From Jingweiarchaeum tengchongense (GTDB taxonomy: Archaea; Nanobdellota; Nanobdellia; Jingweiarchaeales; Jingweiarchaeaceae), in the NCBI GenBank assembly GCA_038874075.1, contig JAVZDD010000001.1:62001-126000 (forward strand): a stretch of 64,000 nt of DNA, read 5' to 3'. The position numbers and the translations under genes were made by a program. Under the pieces are notes generated by a model. It was not told the origin of the DNA. It ran no database searches and saw only the letters and a program-made list of their open reading frames with translations. Of the stretch, positions 18,147 through 26,769 are shown one piece after another (position 1 is the stretch's first letter; each line of letters starts with the position of its first letter).

Positions 18147-18896
18147 CTACAAATTTAATATTTTGAATGCGTTTTCTCTTAATTTTATCTCGGCTTCCTG
18201 TTCCTCAATTTTCTTGATCTCAGCAATCTTCTGGACTACTAACTTCACATTGCTTGGTTCATTTCGTTTATTATCCGCACTTAGCACCGGAGAATCAGTT
18301 TCTGTGAGTAATCTATCCATTGGTAAAACTTTAACGAGTGATTGTTTGTATGTACTTCTACAAACATTTGGCGCGATTGAAAAATAGTATCCACGATTAA
18401 TCGCTATTCTCAATTCATGCATATTACCAGTAAAACCGTGTAAAACAACCTTACCGCTGAAATTCCTCAAAATTTCTAGTACATGCATTGTTGCATTTCT
18501 TGAATGAACAATGACTGGTAAATTCATTTCATCAGCAAGGATTAGCATTTTCTTGAAAACTTCAATTGATCTTCTTCTTTGCTCCAAGTCTTTTATCCAG
18601 TGATAATCCAAACCAATCTCAGAAATTGCCGCAATTTTTACATTTGTATTTCTAATGTAATTTATCTCGGCATCTATTTCCCAGTCATTGAAATTTGGAA
18701 CGAATTCAGGATGAAAACCAAGGCAGGCCTTAACATTATTGTACTTCCTTGATAACTCAATTGATTTTCGATTACTCTCTGGCTCTTGACCAGCATTTAA
18801 AATCAGAACATTACTCGCTCTCTTTATCACTTCATCCCTATCATTATCAAAACTCTTGTCATCAAGATGTGCATGAACATCGACGAATCTGAACAT
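18147..18896 (-). CDS. TatD-family metal-dependent hydrolase (DNase-like)
   Basis: A 249-aa TIM-barrel metallohydrolase of the TatD family. Visible metal-site motifs are FVDVHAHLDD at the N-terminus, CLGFHPE, ISEIGLDYH, PVIVHSRNA, VVLHGFTGN and LLTETDSPVL, which are the canonical order and residues. TatD proteins act as 3'-5' exonucleases or DNases; substrate specificity here is inferred from family only. A TATA-like ATTTAAATT lies about 27-30 nt before the ATG, suggesting a leaderless transcript that also carries the downstream radical SAM gene. Confidence 0.9.
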   Translation of the reverse strand: MFRFVDVHAHLDDKSFDNDRDEVIKRASNVLILNAGQEPESNRKSIELSRKYNNVKACLGFHPEFVPNFNDWEIDAEINYIRNTNVKIAAISEIGLDYHWIKDLEQRRRSIEVFKKMLILADEMNLPVIVHSRNATMHVLEILRNFSGKVVLHGFTGNMHELRIAINRGYYFSIAPNVCRSTYKQSLVKVLPMDRLLTETDSPVLSADNKRNEPSNVKLVVQKIAEIKKIEEQEAEIKLRENAFKILNL

Positions 18897-18928
18897 AAAA
18901 AAGAGAATGGTAATTCAAATATTTAAAT

Positions 18929-20173
18929 TCAATTCAATCTCAGAGCAGCTCTTATATAAGCATGTGTTTGATGAATCTCTATCTTTCTACCTTGATATGT
19001 GCCTGTGTTCAAAAGATAGAAAAGCACATCGTAATCAAACAATTTTCGAAAAAATCTTTCTTCCCTTCCTTTGTCCATTTCAAGTTGGTAAGGATCATAG
19101 AATGGTTCATTTCCATACTTTCCCCATTTTTCTTCTGGACCAGCACCTGGCATGACTCTAAATTTACCTTCTTTCAATATGTCAATTGCTTCATTCTCTT
19201 CCAATCTTCTTATCGGTGGATTTTCCTCGTCCCTGGTCAGTAATAGAACATATTCTAGGTTTGTTTTATCCACAACATTTTCTTTTCCTTTGAAAACTTC
19301 TTTTACATTGCCATATTCATCAGCAATTAACATCGTGAACCTTTCACGTGGAAACATAATTCTTGAGTTCCCATATGACCAATAGCATCTATCCCAACCT
19401 TCATCGAATACGCACTTCCTTCTTTTTTCAATGACACCTCTATAACATGGACCTATTTTTTCTTGGTCATCACTCTTTTGCCTACAATTTTCTTTTTTAA
19501 CAACGACGTTCTCCAATGGCAAGCCATCGAATGACTTGATGAATGTTGGGTGCCTTTCAGCGATTTCAGTTCTCATATACAATTGCTTCTCAGGCTGCTC
19601 AGCTATTACTTCTCCTTTTCCCTCATCAAATGATACGAAAAAGTAATCATCACCAACCACCTTACTAGATCTCACATTGTACAATAACTCATGGAATTGT
19701 GTTGTTTTTCCTGTTCCTGTTGGAGCTATGATTGCTACACCAGAAGACCTGTTATTTCTGTTGAAGCTAACTAATGCGCCATGAACAGGATACTTATTTC
19801 TCTCTTTGAGAATCTCAACCGTTAATCCTAGTGCACCTTTCGATTTTGCGAGACCATAATATTCTGAATTTACTCCAACCGCTATTCTCCTTTCTAAATC
19901 ATAAAATAGACATGGTTCATAGCCTTCAACATTTTTTATGATGTACAATTCGCCATCTACTTTCTTAGAATTTGATCGATGCCAATTCAATTGCCAAAAT
20001 TCTGATACGTGTTGAGAATTCGTCTTCAATTTTATTTTAGCACCACATAAATTTCCGATATGTGTGAAAGGAAGATCTGTGTAGTTTTTGAGGATTTCAT
20101 CTATTTCTCCTTTGTCTTTAAACGTTGGTGGTCTTCTGTCTGGGAATGTGATGTAATTCTTGATTTGTCTCAA
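18929..20173 (-). CDS. P-loop kinase of the PEPCK/HPr-kinase-like superfamily, uncharacterised
   Basis: A 414-aa soluble protein. A P-loop, APTGTGKTTQ, lies at about residues 151-160 and is followed by VGDDYFFVSFDEG, the acidic motif typical of the HPr kinase / ATP-dependent PEP carboxykinase fold. The N-terminal third (HIGNLCGAKIKLKTNSQHV, EFWQLNWHR) and C-terminal third (NTGTYQGRKIEIHQT) look conserved-type but are not characteristic of true HPrK or PckA, so the substrate is unknown. Several Cys (NCRQKSDD, CYRG, RKCVFDEGWDRCYW) lie in an insertion. The start is TTG 20173 with AAGGA just upstream. The stop sits within the TATA-like region of the TatD-like gene. Confidence 0.6.
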   Translation of the reverse strand: MRQIKNYITFPDRRPPTFKDKGEIDEILKNYTDLPFTHIGNLCGAKIKLKTNSQHVSEFWQLNWHRSNSKKVDGELYIIKNVEGYEPCLFYDLERRIAVGVNSEYYGLAKSKGALGLTVEILKERNKYPVHGALVSFNRNNRSSGVAIIAPTGTGKTTQFHELLYNVRSSKVVGDDYFFVSFDEGKGEVIAEQPEKQLYMRTEIAERHPTFIKSFDGLPLENVVVKKENCRQKSDDQEKIGPCYRGVIEKRRKCVFDEGWDRCYWSYGNSRIMFPRERFTMLIADEYGNVKEVFKGKENVVDKTNLEYVLLLTRDEENPPIRRLEENEAIDILKEGKFRVMPGAGPEEKWGKYGNEPFYDPYQLEMDKGREERFFRKLFDYDVLFYLLNTGTYQGRKIEIHQTHAYIRAALRLN

Positions 20174-20221
20174 TTCCTTCTTTCTTTATTGTTTTTAAGC
20201 TTTTTAAGTGTTGTTGTAAGC

Positions 20222-20249
20222 ATAAATATTAAATTGTTCGAAAACAATC
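20222..20249 (+). promoter_or_regulatory. glyS promoter with an inverted repeat between TATA box and start
   Basis: An ATAAATATTAAAT TATA-like element (20222-20234) lies about 30 nt before the glyS ATG. It is followed by a 6-bp inverted repeat, ATTGTT-CGAA-AACAAT (20233-20248). With an expected start site near 20254, the repeat lies in promoter DNA rather than in the transcript, an operator-like position. Regulatory role is inference. Confidence 0.4.
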
Positions 20250-20258
20250 AGAATAAGC

Positions 20259-21710
20259 ATGAGCAAATATGATGATGTGATGAAACTAGCATTGGAGAGG
20301 GGATTTTTCTTCCAATCAAGTGAAATATATGCAGATGCCCCTGCTGGATTCTGGGAATATGGGCCCCTGGGTACATCGATGAAAAATAAATTAATTCAAC
20401 TTTGGAGAAAGGAACTAGTTAAGAGGGATGAGATGTTGGAAATTGATGGTAGTGTAATAATGCCAGAAGATGTTTTCATTGCAAGCGGACATTTGAAAAG
20501 CTTTGTTGATCCACTTGTAGAATGTAAGAAGTGTAAACAAGTTTTTAGAGCTGATAAAATAATAAGTGAGAAGTCTGGACAGATAGTACCAGAAAGACTT
20601 AGCGAAAAAGAGTTTGATGCGCTAATTTCAAAGTACAATGTGAGGTGTCCAAATTGCAAAGGTGAACTATCAAAAACAAAGATATTCAATATGATGTTCA
20701 AGGTTGGCATTGGTGCGAAGGATGAAAAGGTAGCATATTTAAGACCAGAAACTTGTCAAAGTATATTCGTTGACTTTCCACGTGTATTTAGGACAATGCG
20801 ATGCAAACTGCCAATTGCAATCGCTCAGACTGGGCGTGTTTTCAGAAATGAGATCTCACCTAGGCAATGCTTACTGAGGTTAAGAGAAATAATACAGGCT
20901 GAAATCGAGGTATTTTTCAATCCAAGTAAGGCAAATGAATTTGAAAAATTTGAATCTGTAAAGAAATACAAGTTAAGGATGTGGATCGATGAGAAAATCG
21001 TTGAGATTTCTTGTGAGGATGCGGTAAGTAAGGGTATTATATCAAATAAATTGATCGCATATTATCTCGCGATATTACAACAGTTCTATGAAAAAACAGG
21101 AATAAAAAGGGAGAACATGAGGTTCAGGACACTTGGTGAGGATGAAAAGGCGTTTTATACAAAGCAAGGATTGGATTTTGAAGTTTTAACGAGTGTTGGA
21201 TGGATAGAGCTCGTTGCATGCAATTATAGAACTGATTATGATTTATCAGGACATGCTAAGGAAAGTAAGAAGGATTTCAGTGTGATCGATGATGGGGAAA
21301 AAATAATTCCACATGTATTCGAGTTATCAATGGGAATTGATAGAACTCTATTTTGTATCATGGAAAATTCATTTGAGAGAGAAAAGGAGAGGGATGTGTT
21401 AAAAGTTCCTTTCTATCTAGCACCAATTACCTGCGCTGTATTTCCACTGGTCAATCGTGAGGGAATGCCAGAGAAAGCAAGGGAAATATATGAGATGTTG
21501 AGAAAAAATTTTGATTCATTTTATGATGATAGTGGGAGCATTGGTAGGAGATATAGGAGGATGGATGAAGTTGGATGTCCGTTCTGCATCACGATCGACT
21601 CACAAACAATGAAGGATGATACTGTCACAATCAGAGATAGAGACAGTATGAAACAAGTAAGAGTAAAGATAAATGAATTGAATGATTGGATTAAAAAGAT
21701 GATTGGATGA
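20259..21710 (+). CDS. glyS: Glycyl-tRNA synthetase (class II, archaeal/eukaryotic type)
   Basis: A 483-aa class II aaRS that charges tRNA-Gly. The N-terminal SSEIYADAPAGFWEYGPLG, motif 2 FRNEISPRQ, the late DFEVLTSVGWIELVACNYR-type core, motif 3 LSMGIDRTLFC and a C-terminal anticodon-binding domain (APITCAVFPLV) are all present. A Cys4 knuckle is formed by ECKKC and CPNC. It is compact compared with the roughly 570 aa usual for archaeal GlyRS. The motif 2 loop reads RQCLLRLREIIQAE, where the usual form is close to RQGLIRxREFTQAE. It ends one base before the stop of the convergent zinc-ribbon gene. Confidence 0.93.
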   Translation: MSKYDDVMKLALERGFFFQSSEIYADAPAGFWEYGPLGTSMKNKLIQLWRKELVKRDEMLEIDGSVIMPEDVFIASGHLKSFVDPLVECKKCKQVFRADKIISEKSGQIVPERLSEKEFDALISKYNVRCPNCKGELSKTKIFNMMFKVGIGAKDEKVAYLRPETCQSIFVDFPRVFRTMRCKLPIAIAQTGRVFRNEISPRQCLLRLREIIQAEIEVFFNPSKANEFEKFESVKKYKLRMWIDEKIVEISCEDAVSKGIISNKLIAYYLAILQQFYEKTGIKRENMRFRTLGEDEKAFYTKQGLDFEVLTSVGWIELVACNYRTDYDLSGHAKESKKDFSVIDDGEKIIPHVFELSMGIDRTLFCIMENSFEREKERDVLKVPFYLAPITCAVFPLVNREGMPEKAREIYEMLRKNFDSFYDDSGSIGRRYRRMDEVGCPFCITIDSQTMKDDTVTIRDRDSMKQVRVKINELNDWIKKMIG

Positions 21711-21896
21711 CTACTCCTCGTATCCAAACATGTCCATTATCTCTCCTGCGCTGAGAGTCCCAAATTTCTCCGCGCATGACTCACATATCTTAACGATCTT
21801 CTTTCTTTCCTGATCACATAAAATTCGAACATTTTTCTTTTCTTTACAAATAGAACAAATGCCCTCTTCAAATCCGAGCGTAATGCCTAATTCCAC
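21711..21896 (-). CDS. Small zinc-ribbon protein, hypothetical
   Basis: A 61-aa protein with CSICKEKKNVRILC and CESC, giving a likely four-Cys zinc site, then an acidic helix (SAGEIMDMFGYEE). It starts with GTG, and the TATA-like half of a palindrome lies about 26 nt upstream, consistent with a leaderless transcript starting at the GTG itself. Divergent from pheS and directly abutting glyS tail-to-tail. Small zinc ribbons of this type are often RNA- or ribosome-associated, but no specific function can be assigned. Confidence 0.7.
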   Translation of the reverse strand: MELGITLGFEEGICSICKEKKNVRILCDQERKKIVKICESCAEKFGTLSAGEIMDMFGYEE

Positions 21897-21912
21897 TTTT
21901 ATTTCATGTGGT

Positions 21913-21932
21913 GCAAAAACTTAAATTTTTGC
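21913..21932. promoter_or_regulatory. Palindromic bidirectional TATA element
   Basis: A near-perfect 20-bp palindrome, GCAAAAAC-TTAA-ATTTTTGC, sits between two divergent genes. Its centre is about 26 nt from the GTG of the zinc-ribbon gene and about 28 nt from the pheS ATG, the usual TATA-to-start distance in archaea in both directions. It reads as one symmetric TATA region driving two leaderless transcripts. Confidence 0.55.
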
Positions 21933-21950
21933 ATTTGAATTAAGTAAGAC

Positions 21951-23474
21951 ATGGATGTAAGTGAAGTAGCTGAAAAGTTGCATAGGTTTGAGCGTAGATT
22001 TTTGAAAGCGATTGAGAAATATGGTGAAGGAAAAGAAATAAGTGAAATTTCTAGATTGGCTAATTTAAAAGAAGTTGAAGGGATGCGTGCTGTCCAATGG
22101 TTGAGAAGTAAGGGTTTAATAATTCTGAAGGAGAGACCTAGAGAAAAAATTAGACTTACTCCACTCGGGGAAAAGTATTTAGAAGAAGGATTGCCTGAGG
22201 AAAGATTTTTGAACGTGATCGCTAGTGAAACAAAAAGTTTTAATCAGATCATAGAGCAAGCGAAATTGACAAAGGATGAATTTGATGTTTCAATTGGAAT
22301 ATTGAAAAAGAGGAATTTAATCGATGTCGTTGACAACAAGGTCAAAATCACGCACTTGGGTATTGAAGCAATGAAAAGAAAGAACAAGGAAAGGATGCTT
22401 CTAGAGACATTAAAAGACGGGGAAAAGGGAATCGATGAGATAGGTGAATTAAAAAATGTCATTGGTGAGATGATCAAAAGGGGGCTGGTGAAGAGTGAAT
22501 TAATGGTTGAAAAAAGGATCTTTGTTACAGATATTGGAAAGAAAGTTACTGCTGAAATAAAGGAAGAGATGTTCATTGATCAACTTACTCCAAGCTTGAT
22601 AAAAAAGGGAGAATGGAAGAATGTGAAGTTTAGAAAATACGATATCCTTGCGCCTGTACCTGAAATATTTGCGGGTAAAAAACAAGTATATCTCAATTTT
22701 CTCGATCAAGTGAAGCAGCGATTAGTTGCGCTCGGGTTTCAGGAGGTGAATGGGCCAGTCATTGAAATGATGTTCTTCAATTGTGATGCATTATTTATGC
22801 CACAGGATCATCCAGCAAGGGAGATTCATGATATTTATTTCATAAAAGAACCAAGGTACGGAACACTCTTCAAGTATAAGAAATTCTTTGAAAATGTTGT
22901 AAGAGCACATGAAAAAGGATTCGGTGGATCTAAGGGTTGGGGTTATAAATTCAATGAAATTGAAAGTAAGAGATTAATATTGAGAAGTCATGGAACTGCA
23001 GTTAGTGCTAGAACGATGATGAGCAAGGAATTGAAAATTCCTGGTAGATATTTCACAATTGCGCGTGTTTATAGACCTGATGTGGTTGATTGGAAGCATT
23101 TAACTGAATTCAACCAGTTGGAAGGAATCGCGTTGGATGAAAGCATCACGTTCAGGAACCTGCTTGGAATATTAAAGGAATTTGCAATTTCAATTGCAAA
23201 ATGCAATGAAATGAAATTCGTGCCCAGTTACTATCCATTCACCGAGCCAAGCGTTGATCTTTACTTGAAATTTGGTGATAAGTGGATAGAGGCAGGTGGA
23301 GCAGGTATATTCAGACCAGAAGTAACAATGCCGCTTGGTATAAATGTTCCTGTGATTGCTTGGGGAATTGGTATTGATCGATTGTTTATGCTGAGAGAGG
23401 GAATTAATGACATAAGAAACCTGTTTTCAAGAGACTTGGGATGGTTGAGGAAAAAGGACCTGAAATGCCTGTGA
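21951..23474 (+). CDS. pheS: Phenylalanyl-tRNA synthetase alpha subunit
   Basis: The 507-aa catalytic subunit of PheRS. The N-terminal 200 residues contain winged-helix-like domains used to bind tRNA (EISRLANLKEVEGMRAVQWL). The class II core follows: FQEVNGPVIEMMFFNCDALF, PQDHPAREIHDIYF, LRSHGTAVSARTM, motif 2 RVYRPDVVDWKHLTEFNQLEG and motif 3 GIGIDRLFMLREGINDIR. Length and order match archaeal PheS. The beta subunit gene follows with a short overlap. Confidence 0.95.
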   Translation: MDVSEVAEKLHRFERRFLKAIEKYGEGKEISEISRLANLKEVEGMRAVQWLRSKGLIILKERPREKIRLTPLGEKYLEEGLPEERFLNVIASETKSFNQIIEQAKLTKDEFDVSIGILKKRNLIDVVDNKVKITHLGIEAMKRKNKERMLLETLKDGEKGIDEIGELKNVIGEMIKRGLVKSELMVEKRIFVTDIGKKVTAEIKEEMFIDQLTPSLIKKGEWKNVKFRKYDILAPVPEIFAGKKQVYLNFLDQVKQRLVALGFQEVNGPVIEMMFFNCDALFMPQDHPAREIHDIYFIKEPRYGTLFKYKKFFENVVRAHEKGFGGSKGWGYKFNEIESKRLILRSHGTAVSARTMMSKELKIPGRYFTIARVYRPDVVDWKHLTEFNQLEGIALDESITFRNLLGILKEFAISIAKCNEMKFVPSYYPFTEPSVDLYLKFGDKWIEAGGAGIFRPEVTMPLGINVPVIAWGIGIDRLFMLREGINDIRNLFSRDLGWLRKKDLKCL

Positions 23475-25132
23475 TAAGTGTAAATTTGAAAGACCTGGAG
23501 AAGATGATTGGGAAAAACTTACCTAGAAAAATTGATGAATTGAATGATCTATTGTCCTTTTGTAAGGCTGAGATTGAGGAAATGAATGGAGAAGAGGCAC
23601 TGATAGAGATAAAAGATGGTAATCGAATTGACTTGTGGTCAACTGAAGGTTTGGCAAGAGCTTTAAAAGGTGTAATTGGAAAGGAGATAGGTCTAGTAAA
23701 ATATGACTGTGAGGAAACATCCTTAAAGGTATTCGTGGATGTTAGATTAAAAAAAATAAGGCCATACATTGCTTGTGGAATTGTAAAGGGATTGAAGCTG
23801 AGTGATGAATTAATAAAAGAATTTATGCAAATGCAGGAAAAATTGGATACAATATACGGAAGAAAAAGAAAGAAAACATCGATTGGTTTCTATGACTTCG
23901 ATAAAATAAAATTTCCTATTTATTATACGATCTCAGACGGTAATGATAAATTCGTGCCTTTGAATTGCGACAAAGCAATGAATTTGTTTGAAATATTGCA
24001 AAGGACAGAGAAGGGCATCGAATATGGGCACATTTTACATGGATTGAAATTTTATCCAATATTAAAAGATGAGCAAGGTAAAATACTTTCTTTTCCACCC
24101 ATCATCAATTCAAATGATCTTGGAAAAATAACAGAAAAAACAAAGAATATCTTAATCGAGGTGACTGGCACAAATATGGAAGCAGTACTAAATACATTGA
24201 ATGTGATTGTCGCCAATTTGATTGAGCGAGGTGGTAAGGCATTTTCATTAAAGGTTGTTTACAAGAACAAGGAAATTTTGACCCCTTCTTTCAATGAAAT
24301 GAAGATTGAGATAGAAACTGAACAGGTAAACAAGATAATCGGTCTGAAATTGAACCAAGAAGAAATTGCTAAACTGCTGGAAAGGGCGAGATATGGAATC
24401 ATAAGGGCAAGAAAGGATGTTATTTCAATCGTTGTTCCGTTCTATCGCATTGATATCTTACATCCGGTTGATGTCATTGAAGATGTTGCAATCATGTATG
24501 GATATAACAAAATGAAACCGGAGGAACTGAGGATTTACACAACTGGTTCGCTGAGTAGTTCAACAAACTTCATTGATTTAGTAAGGGAATTGATGGTTGG
24601 CTATGGATTCCAGGAAATACTTAGCTTCACATTGATAAACAAAGATACACTTTTCAAGAAAATGAATTTAAAAGAAGAAAGAGTCTTTGAAATTTCAAAT
24701 CCAAAGAGCTTGAACTATAGTTGTTTGAGAAACTCAATTTTGCCAGGTCTGATTGATTTCCTTTCAGTAAATATCCAACACGAATATCCACAACGAATAT
24801 TTGAGTGTGGTGATGTCTTTTTAATTGATGAGAAGGAAGAAAATTGCACAAAACAGGTGAAAAAACTCTGTGCTGTAATCTGTGATAGCAAAGCAAGTTT
24901 TTCGCAGGCAAAATCTTTTGTTGAAGCACTTTCAAGAGACATCGGATTAAAGTTTGAGATTGTTGAGGGTAAGCATGATTCATTCATCAATGGTAGATTC
25001 GGAAAAATCATATGGAACGGTAAGGAGATAGGTTTAATTGGTGAAATACATCCAAAGGTTCTTGAGAACTTCAATATAGAAAATCCAATTTCTTGTTTTG
25101 AGATCGAGATAAGTGAAGGAATGATGAGATGA
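23465..25132 (+). CDS. pheT: Phenylalanyl-tRNA synthetase beta subunit
   Basis: The 555-aa partner of PheS. It begins MPVISVNLKDLEKMIGKNL, the typical archaeal PheT start, so ATG 23465 is preferred over the in-frame ATG 23441. The B3/B4 editing region (NRIDLWSTEGLARAL), B5 domain (HPVDVIEDVAIMYGYNKM) and catalytic-like B6/B7 region (SFTLINKDTLF to CFEIEIS) are recognisable. It overlaps pheS by 10 bases and the next gene by 4, so the three are co-translated. Confidence 0.95.
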   Translation: MPVISVNLKDLEKMIGKNLPRKIDELNDLLSFCKAEIEEMNGEEALIEIKDGNRIDLWSTEGLARALKGVIGKEIGLVKYDCEETSLKVFVDVRLKKIRPYIACGIVKGLKLSDELIKEFMQMQEKLDTIYGRKRKKTSIGFYDFDKIKFPIYYTISDGNDKFVPLNCDKAMNLFEILQRTEKGIEYGHILHGLKFYPILKDEQGKILSFPPIINSNDLGKITEKTKNILIEVTGTNMEAVLNTLNVIVANLIERGGKAFSLKVVYKNKEILTPSFNEMKIEIETEQVNKIIGLKLNQEEIAKLLERARYGIIRARKDVISIVVPFYRIDILHPVDVIEDVAIMYGYNKMKPEELRIYTTGSLSSSTNFIDLVRELMVGYGFQEILSFTLINKDTLFKKMNLKEERVFEISNPKSLNYSCLRNSILPGLIDFLSVNIQHEYPQRIFECGDVFLIDEKEENCTKQVKKLCAVICDSKASFSQAKSFVEALSRDIGLKFEIVEGKHDSFINGRFGKIIWNGKEIGLIGEIHPKVLENFNIENPISCFEIEISEGMMR

Positions 25133-25488
25133 GTAGATATGCTGGCGGTGCAAATGTTGAAAGAGAGTTGATACATCACTTATTAAAAAAAGGATATGCG
25201 TGCATGAGGGCTGCTGGTTCTGGAAAGACAAGTTATCCATCCCCTGACATATTCGCTGGTAAGCATGGAAAGATGTTGGCGATAGAGGTCAAATCTTCAA
25301 AAAAAGATGTTGTTTACATTGAGAAAAATGAAATTGATGAATTGCTGAGATGGGCTTCAATTGCTCAATGCATTCCAATTGTAGCTGTGAAGTTCAAAAA
25401 CAAAGGATGGAAATTTTTTAATAATTTCGAAAAAGTTTCAGACAAGTTCTATGCTTTCTCATTTGATAAAGGAGAAGAAGTTTTTTAA
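25129..25488 (+). CDS. hjc: Holliday junction resolvase Hjc
   Basis: A 119-aa archaeal Hjc-type nuclease that cleaves four-way DNA junctions during recombination. The active-site residues of the PD-(D/E)xK fold are visible: Glu in GGANVEREL, Asp in SPDIFAG, and Glu/Lys in LAIEVKSSKK. The length is typical (about 120-140 aa). It overlaps pheT by ATGA, putting it in the pheST operon. Confidence 0.93.
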   Translation: MSRYAGGANVERELIHHLLKKGYACMRAAGSGKTSYPSPDIFAGKHGKMLAIEVKSSKKDVVYIEKNEIDELLRWASIAQCIPIVAVKFKNKGWKFFNNFEKVSDKFYAFSFDKGEEVF

Positions 25489-25492
25489 AACA

Positions 25493-25566
25493 AGCCCCGA
25501 GAGGGATTTGAACCCTCAATCTCCTGTTTACGAGACAGGCGCTCTACCAGGTTGAGCCATCGGGGC
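25493..25566 (-). tRNA. tRNA-Thr (anticodon CGT)
   Basis: Read on the minus strand, the gene folds as a complete cloverleaf: 7-bp acceptor GCCCCGA/TCGGGGC, D stem GCTC/GAGC, anticodon stem CCTGT/ACAGG with loop CTCGTAA (anticodon CGT, reading ACG), and T arm GAGGG-TTCAAAT-CCCTC. The discriminator base is T (U73), as is usual for archaeal tRNA-Thr. CCA is not encoded, so it is added after transcription. A TATA-like TTTAAATATTTG lies upstream on the minus strand (about 25583-25594). No intron is seen. Confidence 0.95.
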
Positions 25567-25627
25567 ATTATTTTAGAAGATTTTCAAATATTTAAAAATA
25601 AAGAAGAATACATTGTAAAATTTAAAG

Positions 25628-26218
25628 TTAGGTTACGATACCTAATGCCAGTATCAGTAGTGAAATTGGTAGTATTACGATGACAAGCGTGATGATCGTT
25701 GAGATTATCAGTGCTAGAATTGTTTTTCCATAACTAAGTTTATGTTGTTTTGAAATTCCAATTATCAATAAAATCGATGACCAGATTGAAACGATGAATC
25801 CCACGAATGGTATCCACGATAAAAGATAGTTGGGTATTGAGGAATAAACTTGTGCCATCGCTGTCTTCATAATTTCTCTTCCACCCATCAAATAAACACC
25901 GATGTGCAAAAGTGCTGCTCCAATAAATATTCCGGCGATGTTTATGATCAAAAAAAGTATGTAGATGATTGGTATTGTGATGATGCCAACTGAGCCAATA
26001 AATTTGTTAAGGTTCCCCAGCGTTGATGTTGGAATGAAGGATGAAAGCGCTGATAGTCCTATGCCTGTTGCGATTGCTGGTATAATGGTCAAGACAGCGG
26101 TAATTTTTATCAGTTCTGTCCAATCCTTCGTTTTGTGCTTTTCAAAGAATTCCATTGGATTTAGTATTACTTGTTTTATCACATCTGCAATTTCATTCAA
26201 AAATTCCATTTTCTTCAC
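25628..26218 (-). CDS. YIP1-family integral membrane protein
   Basis: A 196-aa protein with an N-terminal soluble segment (KQVILNPMEFFEKH) followed by about five membrane helices. The NPxxFF start and the hydrophobic core with PNYLLSWIPFVGFIVSIWSSILLI match the YIP1 family of small polytopic proteins. The prokaryotic role is unknown. GTG 26218 or ATG 26209 could be the start. It is divergent from the PH-domain gene. Confidence 0.75.
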   Translation of the reverse strand: MKKMEFLNEIADVIKQVILNPMEFFEKHKTKDWTELIKITAVLTIIPAIATGIGLSALSSFIPTSTLGNLNKFIGSVGIITIPIIYILFLIINIAGIFIGAALLHIGVYLMGGREIMKTAMAQVYSSIPNYLLSWIPFVGFIVSIWSSILLIIGISKQHKLSYGKTILALIISTIITLVIVILPISLLILALGIVT

Positions 26219-26319
26219 ATTAATTTAATTTCATTGAATGTTAATAAGCCTTTTTATGTAATTGTTTTAAATAAAAATCACTGATAAGTTTAAATTTAGA
26301 ATTTATTATTTAATAGAAA

Positions 26320-26769
26320 ATGAGAAAGGGAAAAATAAAGATAATTGGATTTACTGAGAGGTTGATATTACTCAGCTGCTTCTTCCTCCTCAACTTTGAT
26401 ATAATTATAAATTTCATCGAGAATTTGAGACCTCAATTCTTAATAAACTTTGCATTCTTCCTAATTTTTTCTTTCTTATTCATTTCAATACTAGCATTCT
26501 TTGCTTGGGGGGAAAAGGAGTATTACATTTTAAAGAATTTCTTACACATAAATTCGTTTGGATGGAAAAGGATTCCACTGAATGAAATAGTAGAGGTAAG
26601 AGTCAAGCAGGGTTTAATAGAAAAAATGTTTGGTATCGGAAAAATAATCATATCCACAAAAGATGGAAAGTATGTGATAGATGATGTCGTCAATCCTAAA
26701 GAAATTGAAATTATGATATTAAGAAAAATTTCAAAGGGTAATGAAATCAAGAGATATGAAATGATCTAA
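26320..26769 (+). CDS. Membrane protein with bacterial PH-like domain (bPH2/DUF304 type)
   Basis: The 149-aa protein has two membrane helices (about residues 13-60) followed by a beta-rich domain (YYILKNFLHINSFGWKRIPLNEIVEVRVKQG) typical of bPH2/YdbS-like membrane proteins. The function of such proteins is largely unknown. A TATA-like GTTTAAATTT lies about 28 nt upstream, consistent with a leaderless transcript. Its 3' end overlaps the convergent PUA-protein gene by 23 bases. Confidence 0.7.
   Translation: MRKGKIKIIGFTERLILLSCFFLLNFDIIINFIENLRPQFLINFAFFLIFSFLFISILAFFAWGEKEYYILKNFLHINSFGWKRIPLNEIVEVRVKQGLIEKMFGIGKIIISTKDGKYVIDDVVNPKEIEIMILRKISKGNEIKRYEMI

Noticed and set aside
23441..23464. 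The longer pheT start at ATG 23441
   Set aside because: The extra eight residues precede a textbook PheT N-terminus and would extend the overlap with pheS to 34 bases.
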